Assembly (NCBI GenBank): GCA_014773175.1
Contig: VXCM01002167.1
Span: 124,001 to 188,000, forward strand
DNA from: Lucifuga dentata
Lineage: Eukaryota > Chordata > Actinopteri > Ophidiiformes > Bythitidae
Direction of reading: 5' to 3'
Length of the DNA stretch: 64,000 nt
The position numbers were made by a program, and so were the translations under genes. Shown here in pieces: positions 1 through 12,824 of the stretch (its first letter is position 1; every line of letters begins with the position of its first letter). Under the pieces are notes generated by a model. It was not told where the DNA came from and searched no databases. It was given only the letters and a program-made list of their open reading frames with translations.

Positions 1-1346
1 TGATGAGGTGTAAAAGAAAGATCAAAGAGCAATGCAGAGGTCATTTTGGAGGGCAAACCGGGGTCTGGGCAGGCAGGCTTTTATACTGGAAACATTGGCT
101 AGGTCAGGGATACTCAAATACAAATCTTAAGGTCCACAAAGAAAATTTTCAATAAGACAAAGGTCCGTTTATTAAAGTCAGTCAAGCCAGGGTTAGACCA
201 ATCCTAATTTTTATCGACAATTTAAGGTGGGGGGACTAGCTGTGAGGGACTAGAGAGTTGACTAGCTGTGCTGTCAACTCTCAGGCGGATATTCGGTTTC
301 ACTTTGCAGTGGAGAAAGTGGAGAATTTTGACTCATTAAGCTGCAGCGATGTCCTGCAGATAATACAAATAATACATATGAAAAGTATCATTTGCTCAGA
401 GTCCGGAGACAGCTGCCATTTGGTCCGGTTCTGGACCGGAGTCCGGATTTTGAGGATGACTGGGCTAGATGTTACCGAATTAACTCTCAGCTCCACCCAA
501 CCAAGGACCTGAAATATAAAGTGGACACACACATGCGCACACACACAGGCCCAAGGCCGGGGGAACTGGGATATCAATCACATTGTTACTCCAATATTCC
601 GATTAGGTTGAAATCCATTTGAGTTTTTCTGCCACTTAGTGCTTAAAAATAGATTATTACAGCCTTAAAGGAGCATTATGTGTATGAAATGTGTGAATTA
701 CTTTAATTTTTATTAACAAAATGTGAATCAGTGAAAAGAGCAGATGCCTGTAGCATAAAGTAATTAATTATTTTTTTGTCTAGCTATTTTTTTGTCAAAT
801 CCTACATTTCACATCTGATTTACAGACAAAACACAAGGCAGAAATGCTAATTTCACTGCAATGCTGAACTGGCAAGAAGTGGTTAGATTATGAATATATA
901 CAATTTCCCTTGATTTCTTATTTAGAAATGATGTTTGAACAGGTACATTAAAATGAACTTTCCTCTGTTCATAGTAATCTGGTTTAAGGGTAGAATTAAA
1001 AGGAAATAATACAGAATAGTCTCTCATCGAGTTGATTCGGTTTGATTACATTCTACTTATGCCTTTATTGAGATGTGCTCAAGCCTCAAACTGCCTCGGA
1101 TCGATGAACACGCCTCATTGTGTGTCTGCATGGTGTTTGGCCCCTCGTCACCCATCAGCACCCCCCTGCCTGTCTCCAACATAATGACAGTGATTTCACG
1201 TAGCTCATGTTGGCCATTACTGATAAATGTCAGGGGGAAATATGGTAATTGACATTTGCAGGTGGAGGAGGAGGGAGGAAAGTCTCTACTGTGAAATTTG
1301 TACATAGCGTGGCAGGGAAATAAGTGATGCATGGCCTTACAAATGT

Positions 1347-1471
1347 TAGTTAAATAACACCTCGAGTCTCAGACCGTAATGATGGCGTTGGGGGTATTAG
1401 AGGACAGGNTAGTTAAATAACACCTCGAGTCTCAGACCGTAATGATGGCGTTGGGGGTATTAGAGGACAGG
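1347..1471. repeat. 62-bp exact direct duplication around a single N (assembly joint)
   Basis: Positions 1347-1408 and 1410-1471 are identical by eye and are separated only by the N at 1409. The pattern recurs at several other single Ns in the window, which points to contig ends that overlapped but were not merged. Confidence 0.9.
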
Positions 1472-2882
1472 TCTTGTTAACATTGTGATAGAGGAGAAGA
1501 ATGACTGTTATAATCTGAAGCTGTTAGTATCTAAGAGTGCGTGGGGAAGTAGTTACAGCATGAAATAAATCTCAGAACGTCCGTCCCATTGTAAAGTGCA
1601 TTAATTTCCCAGTTTAAATCATACAGAGCCCTCGAGTCCTAAATAAATTTACATATTGTTTTTAACCTCATGCGCACAGGATTAGTATCTGACATTGTGG
1701 AAGTGTATAGTTCGTTTGGTTTTGTGATCGCTAATGCTAGCTAGACAAGTGGTTTTCTTATGATAAAAGTAGCAATAAGCCAATATAAGCCTGTGTAATT
1801 TGTCATGTTTCTCTTTATAACAATATAATGATATAATAAACATAGTGAGTACAGTATATACATTTATAGGCACAATAATTACATTCATAAATACTGTAAC
1901 GGACTGGTAACAACATTCAGAGTCACTGTTGGGTTTGTTTATGTTCTGGCTTTTACAGAGGGTCATTGAATCTCTCATCAGCTAATGTAGCTGTCAGTTA
2001 AGTAAGTAAGTTATGCTATCACAGGGCTTGTTACCAAGGAGATGGCTGGGATTGGCAGATAGACAGCAGATGGGCGGGACTTTTCCGAGTTGTTCTGTGA
2101 CTATGTTTGAGTGGTGTGGGAGCTAAAATATGGATTTCTTCCATTCTACCAATTGTATTAATAAAGCTGAGACAAGAGTTCAGTTGTTAATGTGATTCTT
2201 CTCCATAAATATAGTTACTGTAATAATGCTATATGTATAATTAAGGTTTTACTTCTGTATTTCAAATAAATATATTCTAACTACAGTATATATGAATGAT
2301 AACTTGTTCCCACGACATTTAAAAAAAAAAAAAAAAAAACATTTAGGACTTCATGGGTGCTGCAAAATCAAAAGGATTTTAGGACAGTTTACTTGATCTT
2401 CTGTTGCAATTTTTATGTGAAATTTGTAAATTTATTGGGCATAGGATAGAATTTGTTTTTGGCCAGAATCCTCAAGTTCATTTGCTTCATATTAGCAAAA
2501 CACCAATAGGAGGCTGATCCTGGATCATCACCTACCTGAACTCGTTAGCATTACACTCTGCTAATCAACAATAGCTTCGTCACCACCGCATGGTCACAAG
2601 TTATGACTTTCTTCTGTGGTGAAATGAGCCAAAACCCTCATGTCTTTAAGAAAGGCCTAAAAATTCAATTCATCTATGAACACCTTCACATCAGGTCACT
2701 GTTTGTGTTATTTCTCTCTTGTAAGGCACATTAGTTAAAGGCCAAATGAATCAATGTAAAAAAAAATGTCAGAATGTCTTGATAATCTCTCTGTTTAGAA
2801 AATGAAAAATTTCTGCCTTGCTTCCAAAACAATGCTGTTAAGATGTTCAGTCCACAACATTCCCCATTTGTAGTTTCTGAGG

Positions 2883-2885
<3 letters not shown>

Positions 2886-2921
<36 letters not shown>

Positions 2922-2941
2922 NAAAAAAAAAAAAAAAAAAA
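2886..2941. repeat. Poly-T / N / poly-A junction
   Basis: About 36 T residues run into an N at 2922 and then about 19 A residues. A T-run abutting an A-run at a single N suggests an unresolved homopolymer or a false join of two poly-A tails. No biological role is claimed. Confidence 0.8.
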
Positions 2942-4302
2942 GAAGAAGAAGAAAAAGAAAACAGAGATCATAAATAAATGTTTTGCTTCTTAATTGTGCT
3001 AAGCATTTAGCTGCAGGAATCTTGGACAAGCTGGATATAGGAGATAGATTCATACATCAGAAGAATGTTTTACAGTAATGAGATATGAAGCAAACTCTTT
3101 GAGGAAAAGACAGCAACGCTGGCCTGGCTGCTTCATTAAAACTCATATTGTCTTTGTATCAGAGGGATTAGCACTCAGCGGCATGATGATGACAAATGAA
3201 GTTGTTTGTGGGGTATTAAGAAGATTTTGAGCTCTCTATGGAATTTAGTGTGATATAATATTTTGTGACACATTTCGCATCAGATTTTTGCTTTCCGTTC
3301 AATGAAAAAAATACAATAAAGATTCTGTGACAAGTCAAGCTGATAATTAGCTCAGAGATCATGCAAATTAGGACAGATTGTTTCTGTAATGATGCCGTCT
3401 GAATCAGAGGATCAGCCGTGGCAGTTTCACCACAAACCTACTTAGAAGACATAAAACACTGCCCAACGCTCACGGACTCGAACCACTAGTGTCAAACAAA
3501 CGGAAACTTTCGCAGTACAACTTCATTGTCCAAGTCATTTATATCCAAAAACCCAGGTAATCTGTCCAAAAAAGAAAGATCATCTTTTTCCATAAACTCT
3601 TTCAACCTAAGCTTCTGCCTCAGCCAGTTGGATTGAGAATTAATGGCGCCATCGCTTTGGGAGGATGTGGAAGTGACGTGAAGTGTAATGATCTCAATCA
3701 GAGCCAGGGGTGAGAGACAGAACTAATCACTGAGCGCGCTCCACTACCATAATGCAGTCAGTCGCCCTAATGACCCTGGCGCTCCTGTCAAAGCCATTAC
3801 TCTCCCCTGTAGTGAAAGGCACATCAAACCGCTGGGGCCCACTCATAATTGGACTAAACTTTGAGCTATGAGAGGACATTACACATGTCCTGTATTAATT
3901 CGGGTGCCAGACTTTTACATTGGTAATTATTTGAGGGCAGCTAGGGGGAGAGTGAACTGACATCGTCATACTGCCTCGAGGGCGTCAAGGCGTGAAGACG
4001 TGAACATGTCCCACATGTATTGTAGTATGGTATAGGTATGAAGAAGCCCTGCATTATTCAGTTTTTTCATGATTTTGTTTTGAAAAGTACAGTAAGGCTC
4101 AGGAAGAGACTAAGGTTTTGTTTGTTTTGGGGTTTTTTATAAATGTATAGCAGTTTCTAAATATTTTTATTTATAGAATATTGAAGCCGAACTATTCACT
4201 ATTCTGTAGCCTGACTAGTCAGAAAGCAGCAGTGGAGGAAGTTTTCCTGTTTTGCAGCTGCAGCTGAACACAGTTTTCTTGGGATCTGTTGTCTTCTTGG
4301 TA

Positions 4303-4842
4303 TTAAAGAACAGTACCGGTGACAGTGCTGACATCTGTTTTGCAAAACATACTGCTGGAGCGTTAATATTAGAATTTCTTTTCGTAACTTCCAGACTGCC
4401 ATTGGGTTCAGTCCATTCCAGTTCACTATTAAAATCAACTTCTAGAGACTTGAAATGCATTTGAGATATGTACATCACAGCAGATACTATGCCTATTAAG
4501 TTTTTTGTCGAAGTAATTTTATTTAACTGATCCAGCACAGAGCTGCACAGAAGACAATGTATGTCTCCGCCAGGAAATATAGTCCCAGAATAAATGACTT
4601 TTACCAAAAAATTAAAACGACCGTGTGCTTCTACAATCATGCAAAAGTGTTAAAAGATGAAATATTGAATTTTAAGGTGGGTGTATCACCTGAACATTTG
4701 ATTTTGGAAGATTAGGGGATTTGGAAAAATAACAGGAAAACTAAAATACAGTTTTAAGTTAGAAAATGGTTTTCAGTAACATAACATGTATGCAGGTTTT
4801 ATATATTGGGCTTAAAAATGCAAACTCGTCACGGTCCTTTAA
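4303..4842. mobile_element. TTAA-flanked T2/Kolobok-like MITE, copy 1
   Basis: It begins TTAAAGAACAGTACCGGTGA and ends ACGGTCCTTTAA, with TTAA at both outer edges. The inside matches the other copies: a segment reading atgtctccgccagg then aatatagtccca, and another reading aaggtgggtgtatcacctg. It has no coding capacity, so it is non-autonomous. The TTAA target site plus AAGG termini fit the T2/Kolobok-type elements described in Xenopus; piggyBac also uses TTAA but normally has CCC-type termini. The family assignment is inference. Confidence 0.75.
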
Positions 4843-4950
4843 GTTTTTCAGTAAAAATGTCTTGCATAAGCACTCAAACTGTCAGTTCCATACTACTTAC
4901 TAATTCCAGTTAGCAGAATTATGAATAATATGAATATGCGGAATTATTTG

Positions 4951-5009
4951 TGTATGAAAACTGAATATATTAGGCTTAAACATGCAAAATAGATGGTATG
5001 GTCCTTTAA
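4951..5009. mobile_element. Terminal fragment of the same MITE family
   Basis: It contains tgtatgaaaactgaatatat, then taggcttaaacatgc, and ends ggtatggtcctttaa. This matches the right end of the AT-rich subfamily seen at 26419-27036. It lies 110 bp after copy 1 and is probably a separate truncated copy. Confidence 0.65.
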
Positions 5010-7023
5010 CATTCGCTAGATAATGTTGCTTGATCAACAAGACCCATATTTAATGCATGCACCCTCGTGCACCTGAGCTGTAGCAGTCCACAGGACACTA
5101 ATACCACCAAATTCTGGACTTAGAGGAAGACTGCAAGGACTTAGGCCACCATTTATTTAGGTGAGAGACTCACCTGCTAATCGCTAATTTAGAAGCGGTC
5201 ATTGGTGAACGGTGTCCAGCATCTATGGTGTCCATTTTTGGATGCTGGACATGGTTGTTTGCTGTTGCAGTGCCACAGCTCCACATACAGATCTCAGATA
5301 TGAGACTCAAACCAAAGGGGAGACAACATTCCCTCACTCTCACTCTTTTGTTTTCAGCTATTGTCCTGTTTGGTAGAAAATCAAGTTACAGTCTCTCAGA
5401 TATGTCCGTCATCCCACCTTTCTGGCTCGCGTTGGAAGCGCGAGGCGAGTCTGCGGGGATCGTGAAAAATTCTTTTGGTCTTCTACTTACAGCATCTTGA
5501 AGAGACATCAAGAGAAGTTCCATTGATTTGATTTTTTTTGGTTTTTTGTTTTTTTTTTTTTGGCTTTTACTTAAATTTCTGTACAGAGAGCTAGCAGGGG
5601 GTCGTCTCTGTGGCTGCTGTTTCAATAGTGCCACTCAAAATGGAACAGGTCAAAACAGGTTGCTTTAGCTGAGCAGAGAGAGAGGAACAAACCCAAAAAA
5701 GTTTACTGCAACTCTTCGCCCCCCCCAGTCCCTCTTTGTTGAGGTGTTTTGGGATAACTTTACTGTTGTCAGAGTTTATTCCATATTTAACTCACCAGGA
5801 CTCACCTGCATATTTCTGCTGACACTGGATTTTGAAGTATAAATTAAAGTTTTAAATTAAAGTCCGTTATTTGAGGCCTTGCAATCTCCTGCATTTTGTT
5901 TTATGTCCAAACATTTTGTTTTCATGGTCATATTGTTGTTTTTGAGTTTTTGTAAAGAAAGACTGTTGGGCTCAGCAGCTGGATGTTGGGTTGGTGGGAC
6001 ACTGAAGATCCAAGGATTCTTGTGTGTACTGGCACAGATTTGTCCTCCAGCGATTCCTTGTGATGTCTTCATTCTGACCCAATGAGGAATCAGCCTGCTT
6101 CTGGTTCTGATTTATGGCGAAGAAAAACTTAATCCTGAAGGTCTTCTAGGACAACATTTTGTCCTCAGGCTTTTCCCCTCTATGGTAGTTGGTCAAAAAG
6201 TCATTCTTGCGCAAACGGTACTATAGATATTATACATTCAAAGATTAACCTCTGCTCAATTCTCAGTTCAGTACATTTGAACAGCCACTATGCAGGTTGA
6301 TACAATTAAACAACGTTATGGTATTGTTTTCCTTTTCAGGCCATAATGTAAAATCTATTGAAAAATCATTATTAAAGCTTAATCAAAACTTCCAGCTGAG
6401 TCACATGTACAAATAACTAGTGCCAAACTTATTAATTGATCAGCCAATCTTTCAAATCTTAATTTTAATTGATATGTAATCCTTTTTGTCATATCACAGT
6501 TTGAAAATCTCAAACATTTGCTGGTTTCAGATTATTAAGTTTGAGGATTTGCTGTTTAAATTGGATCTTTTGAGGTTTTTCAGTTGGGAAGTTCAGATTT
6601 AAAAAAACACAATTTATACTGTATAGTTCAGTATTTTTTTTATATAGATTAAATGATTAATTGGTCAATCAAAACAAAAAACAAAAAAAAAAAAACATTG
6701 TTCGATTACGCCATAAAAAAAAAATCATTGGCTGCAGCTTTAATATGAACGAATATATAGTTCTCTTTGGTAATTCTTCCTCATTTGAAAAGAATTTGTT
6801 GTATTTTAACAAAATACTGTATATCATGTGGTTTTAATATAAATACTTTTTTTTTTTGTAAGTTAAAGCTTAACTGCTACACAATAGTCGTACCACACTG
6901 AGATGGCATTAACATAGGGGCGAAGCGTCTCTGTTAGTCACACCTCAGTAACATATGTAACATGAACTGTATCAGCTTAACACCCGGTACTCCAATGTGG
7001 CTGCACTTTTTGCCCCAGGCTCC

Positions 7024-7050
7024 ACAGAGAGAGAGAGAGAGAGAGAGAGA
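7024..7050. repeat. (GA)n microsatellite
   Basis: An uninterrupted GA dinucleotide run of about 13 units followed by a degenerate G/A-rich tail. Confidence 0.9.
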
Positions 7051-7449
7051 AGGGAAGGGAGGGAGAGAAAACAACTCAGTTGCCGGGGTGTCAGCAGCAT
7101 CCTGTAGGCTGGTTGGGAGCTGTGATTACTCACAATGTGTGTTTAATTAATTAGCCTGTGTGGAGATGGCGTGAGGTTCATCAGGCTTTCTGTCGATTCC
7201 CTCCATCCTTGGCTCAACCCCGCCGCCACCTTCCACACACACACAACACACACAACTCCTTTCATACTATAGAAATACATAAGGGACACATGATCTGTGT
7301 ATCCGGCTGTAGTGTTTGGGAAGTTGGTCAAGTTAGTCGGTGTCGATTTTCTGAGATAAGAAACAATATTTGAATTACTAATGGAAGTTAAGGTACTGAG
7401 CAACTTTGTGTGTAAGTGGCTCAATGTGTCAATGAGCAGCAAAAATGTT

Positions 7450-8027
7450 TTAAAGGACCATACAGGTAATTTTGCCTGTTTAAGTCAAATAAATACTACC
7501 CGTATGAATGTTATAATTTCCAAAAGAAATATAACCATAATTTAGTTTTCCTGATATTTTGCCAACTCCTCTAATTGTTCAAAATCAAACGTTCAGCTGA
7601 TACACTCATCTTCAAATTCAATGTTTTGTCTGCTAACACATATATCTGAATGTCAAAGGGATAGTCATTTTTAATTTTTCAGTTAAAGCCAACTTCTCCT
7701 GGGACTACGTTCCCTGGCGGAGATGTAAATTGTCTTCTGTGCAGCTCTGTGTTGGACCAGTTAAATAAAGTTACCAAAAAACTTACAGTTACAAAAAAAA
7801 CTTAATATAAAGTAGTGTTCTCAAGCACATTACAAGTCTCTACAAGTTGATTTTAATAGCATACTGGAATGAACTGAAAGCAAAGGCAGTCTGGAAGGTA
7901 GGAAAAACTATTCTAAAACTTACAGCTGCAGGAGTATATTTTGGGAAATGGTCGTCATTAATGCAATGTGTATGCAAGTTGTATATATTAGGCTTGAACT
8001 TGAAAAATCAGCAGTATGGTTCTTTAA
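7450..8027. mobile_element. TTAA-flanked T2/Kolobok-like MITE, copy 2
   Basis: Starts TTAAAGGACCATACAGGTAA and ends AGTATGGTTCTTTAA. Internally it has the family's ccctggcggagatg motif. Its right edge is only about 100 bp upstream of the DGKB exon at 8129, inside the intron end. Confidence 0.8.
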
Positions 8028-8128
8028 CTTTAAAACCCAGAATTGCACAACAGATAGAGCCTCAGTCGCTGAGCTTTGGCATTTTGAAAAGTGAACAAAA
8101 ACCTCCATGTTTTGCTTCTGTGTTGCAG

Positions 8129-8193
8129 GACGCCTCCATTGCTCATCGTTTCCATGTTATGAGGGAGAAACACCCAGAGAAATTTAACAGCAG
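8129..8193 (+). CDS. DGKB: DGKB exon a (first in window)
   Basis: 65 bp, preceded by ttgcttctgtgttgcag and followed by gtatgtg. It starts in phase 0 (Asp) and ends with two bases of an Arg codon. It encodes [20 protein letters not shown] plus SR, a strongly conserved type I DGK stretch where the catalytic part meets the accessory part. The following intron is about 15.7 kb, the largest in the window. Confidence 0.93.
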
Positions 8194-11100
8194 GTATGTG
8201 TCTGTGTGACGGGATTCTTCTGTTTTAACCCTCTGAAGCCTAAAGTTAATTTGGCTGTTTTCCTGTTCATTGAATTCAACTTTTATTTTTTTAATTTACC
8301 ACATTAAAAAGCTGCTTCGTAATTTTTTTTTTAAGAAAACTTTTACTAGACAGTTATTTTTGGTTTGTGGAAAACTTTACATATCTGCCAGACCGGCAGA
8401 CAATCAAACATGAACAGATTTTTTTGTTCTATAACTCTTTATAGATTTTTATTTCTGGAATCTAGTTCCAAGCATTTTTCTGTAATTTTCCCCCAATATT
8501 ATACTTCCATTTTCCAGAAAATTCTTGAGTCTAGAAAATAAAATCTAAGAAGAAATCTGTATAGTGGAACATTCTACAAGTAAATCCATAAAATTAAAAA
8601 GAAATAAATCTGAAGTAATTGATTTGAGAACAAATTGGGGGAAATTGTAACAAAAAACATAAAATATACTTAAAAATAAAATCTAATTTCATTGAAAAGT
8701 AAAATTGCCAGAATGACTCCAGAGACTCATCAGGGTAAATTATGTCGTGTCTTCCTCTGTTCTCGTTATCGTATTTTTCTCTTCCTTGTAACTTGGGGAC
8801 TGAAATAAATGCAGCACAGGAAATGTGTCATTCCTTATCTGGAAACACAATCTGCCAGTTATTTAAAATTCATCCTCATACTGGGTGTTTATAAGTGTTT
8901 ACATTTCAAACAGCAATTTTTAAAAACTTGTAAACAAACAAAAATAATTGGCAGTTAATTAATCTGCAGCATCTAATGACCTTTGCTCCAACACCTTTTC
9001 TTTTGTTGCTGCACATGTCATTGACATGCATATACGCGCATGTTTCAACACACTCATAAAGATGTGGGTTTGGTGTGTTTGTTCCTGTTATTGTTATGCA
9101 CACAGTGTTAAATTCAATTTCTATCACCATGTTCGCTCCACATTTCAGGACATCATGGAGGGATTTAAACATCTAAAACATTCCTCCTTTGTGGCTGGAG
9201 TGCAGAGCATTGAAACGTTGCCATCTCCTCAAAGTATGGAATGATTGACAAGTTCTGAGCCTGATACAGAAAGAGGTGACCAAGGGTTGTACTAATATTT
9301 GTTGTGATAGTAATAAAATTGCTTAAGCGTTTTAGCAATTATGATTTTGAATGAGTTATTAATTTGAGCTCATTGATCAGAACGTACAAGTTCAGTCATG
9401 TCCAGAGGCACCCATGGCTCTGCACATACAAAGGTTGTCACCACAAATGGCTTTCATGACTGCGGCTTTGTTCAGCACCCTTCCACTTCACTTGATTTGG
9501 CCTCTCAAATGTTCATCTCTTCCCAAATATGAACACCTCTAAAGCCCCTTTTAGACATGCAACCAATTCTGTTGACTTGCTGGCAATTTAAAGGGCCATA
9601 CCAGTGAGTTTGCAAGTTTAAGCCCAATATATGCAACCTGCATATATGTTACGTTACTGACAACCAAATTCCAAAACATAAAATGTTTTCCTAAATTTTG
9701 CCTAATTTCCTAATCTTTCAAAATCAAATGTTCAGGTGATACACATATCTTAAAATTCAACGTTTCAGCCTGTAACAGTTTTGAAAGATTGTAGAAGGTA
9801 CGGCCGTTTTAATTCCTCGGTAAAAGCCGTCTTCAACTGGAACTATATTCCCTGGCGGATACATACATTGTCCTCTGTACAGCTCTGTCTTAAATCGACT
9901 TCAACAAAAAACTTTGTAGACCTAGTGATGGATTACTTATCTCAATTATAAGTCTCTACAGGTTGATTTTAATAGCACACTGGAATGACAGTGGCAGTCT
10001 GGAAGTAGGAAAAAAAATTCTAAAATTACCACTCCAATTGTTATGTTTTGGGACATAGTTGTCAGTAATGTAACATGCAAGTGAGTTCTTTATATATTGG
10101 GCTCAAGCATGCACAATCGCCTGCATAATCCTTTAACACTTCAGCTTCATGTTTGAAAAGGATCCCGAGTCACTTTTCCATAAAAGTACTTATGGCACAT
10201 TTGCTAGATAGGAACTAGTAATTTCAGCTAAGGCATATACAACATTACATTGTCTGACATTAGACATTTTTGTGTATAGCGTGCAGACCACTCACACGAG
10301 ACACGGAATTGACACTTCAAATTCTGCACTTAGATCACACAACTCACCAGATTTTCACTAAACATATCATTTATGAACGACAAAATGGCTGAAGACGTGA
10401 TAAGCAGACAGCTCAATGCCACCGTGAGATGACGCTGTTGTTAACAGACTCCCGCTCACCATGTCGCTCAACCTGTTGCTGTAAGTAATCTCTCAACTTA
10501 TGTATTATACATAACTTCCTGCGTTCCTCAGTGTCACACTTCTATCCATAAAGGCCCTGGCATATTTTGCAGAGCTTTTATGGCACTTTGACGTGAAGCA
10601 GACTTCTGTTCGAATGGTCAAAAGCACCATTTTAACAGACAGGAGATGACAGTAAAGGGGGCTTAGATCTTTATATGCTCGGCTCAGAACTTATCAATCA
10701 GCCCTTATACATGTGTTTCCTCAGTAGAGGGCTAAGAAACCATCAAGATCATTGAACGCTAAGTCCCCTTTTTATTTTCACAGCGATGCTCATGATGAAA
10801 ATAGACCTTACATATCAAATAAGGTCAAAAACTGGTTACAGCTAAATGAACCAAACCTTTAGTGTGTTTAAATAACCTCAGCATGGCCCATACGTGAAAT
10901 ACAACAGACTGTTTTTCTGCTTTGGAGATTATTGTGACGAATGGAACGGCTTCATATTTAGCATTTGTGATTACCTTGAGGAGACGCGTTCACCTTTGGA
11001 GATGAACAAATGTGGCATCTATGTTTCCATCAATATTTAACGTCTCCAATACATCTCCACTAGCGCCAGGGAGTAATTGCAGATATAATTGAATTTGCTT

Positions 11101-11726
11101 GGCTAGTTTGACATCATGGTTCAGTCAGACTGATGACACATGGCCTCCTAATAATCCCATTTGTACTCATTATCATATTTTACTCCGATCTTAGTACAAC
11201 ATTTAGCCAACTATTTTTCTACTGCTTATTCCTTGTGCATGCAGCTACAGCAGGGAAGTGGCTCTAAGGAAAATGAAGGGAGGTTCAAATTAACAGAGGC
11301 CTTTTCACGTTGCGGTTACCATATATGGCACCATGGTGGAAGAAAGGACAACATGGGAGAAAATGTAAAATTATCATCTCTAATAAAGCATATAAAATGT
11401 TTTCTATGGCTTAAATTGTATAATAAAAGGGAAGCAAATATATTTTTCATAACATTACCATTTACAATACATTTTTGGGGGGATTTTTGCACAGATTACT
11501 CATCAAATATGAACGGATCTTCACTTAAGTCACAGTAAAAGACAAACAGAATGGGGATATTTTTTTAAAAATGCATTAAAAAATGCAGAGTGAATGTATG
11601 TCTCCACCAGGGAATATAGTCCCAAAAGAAGACTTGCATTTATCAAATTTAAACGACCATGACTTCATAAGGCTGCATAGCTATTAGCAGACGAAACACT
11701 GATTTTTAAGATGGGTGTATTGCTTG

Positions 11727-11767
<41 letters not shown>

Positions 11768-11983
11768 NTATCCTTTGGGAAATGATTGTCAGTAACCTTA
11801 CGTGTATGAAAATTGAATATATTAGGCTCAAACATGCAAAATGTGTGGTATGGTCCTTTAAATAGGCGCAACATATTTGAACCTCATTCATTAAGCTTCC
11901 CTTATGTTAATCAGTGTATTGTTGTCCCATTACCAATGCATTTTAAGAGATTGACATTAAAGCAAGAGAGATAAGATAACCAG

Positions 11984-12023
<40 letters not shown>

Positions 12024-12782
12024 TTTGACGCTTCAGGAAGAGGTTCAATGCCACTAGAATGTGTGTGAGATCAGATCCAAAATATTGAAGTAAACCGAGT
12101 GGGCTTGTATATCAAATTTACTGATCACTAACATATTTGAAGCAAATACAGTTTAAATATCTTCTCTGACATGAGAAAATACCAAACTAACTCCTCTTTC
12201 AGGACAAACGATAAAAGTGGCTGTAACTGAGGTTTATAAATGAAGAGACGTGGATGTGTGACGCTGTTTTCCCTTGTCAACACGTTAAATCTGTCTCTGT
12301 GTTTTATGTATTACCCCCAGTCCTCTACAGGCATCATTTGTTATACTTGAATTTACATAGAATAGAATAGAATAGAATAGAATAGAACTTTGTCATCAAC
12401 AAATGATGGAAGATTGTCTTTAGCTCAGTCAGCATAAGAACATAAAACAAGGTAATGCAAGTCATAAAAACACTAATAACTCATAACAGACACAAAAAAG
12501 CATAAAAAGACAATTAAAAGGAGCAACATACTGAGGATCAGTTTTTAGAGTTTAAAAAATGAGTTTAGAGTTCATCCAAGCATCACTTGGATAAACTAAG
12601 CTAAAACTAAACTTAAAAAAAAGACAAAAACTAAAAACAAAAGATGAAAACTTGTCTAAGACGTCCTGTAGAACCTCCCAGAGATCACAGTTCAAAGATT
12701 TACGCTCAGTACATAAACATATCCAGTGTTGAAATACAGTCATGATAGTATTCATGATAGTAATGCTCACACACACACACAC

Positions 12783-12824
<42 letters not shown>

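Larger units (their letters stand above)
1..8128. other. Non-coding sequence, presumed DGKB intron
   Basis: No exon was recognised here. The first exon found at 8129 starts in the middle of the DGKB kinase domain, so this stretch is inferred to be intron. I looked for the preceding DGKB exon, which should end in a sequence like NNYFSIGV, and did not see it. It holds an N-joint duplication (1347-1471), a poly-T/N/poly-A junction (2886-2941), a TTAA-flanked MITE (4303-4842), a MITE end fragment (4951-5009), a (GA)n tract (about 7024-7050) and another MITE (7450-8027). The block 3350-3960 looks non-repetitive and contains an ATGCAAAT octamer at 3361-3368. All reading frames are short and unrecognised. 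Confidence 0.6.

Noticed and set aside
258..512. 84-codon open frame at the left edge
   Set aside because: No recognisable domain or motif, no supporting splice pattern, and overlapping frames of similar length occur on the other strand. Consistent with chance.
4215..4640. 141-codon open frame on the minus strand
   Set aside because: It lies largely inside a non-coding MITE copy, and the same region in other copies is full of stops.
11161..11538. 125-codon open frame
   Set aside because: AT-rich, no recognisable homology, inside a DGKB intron.
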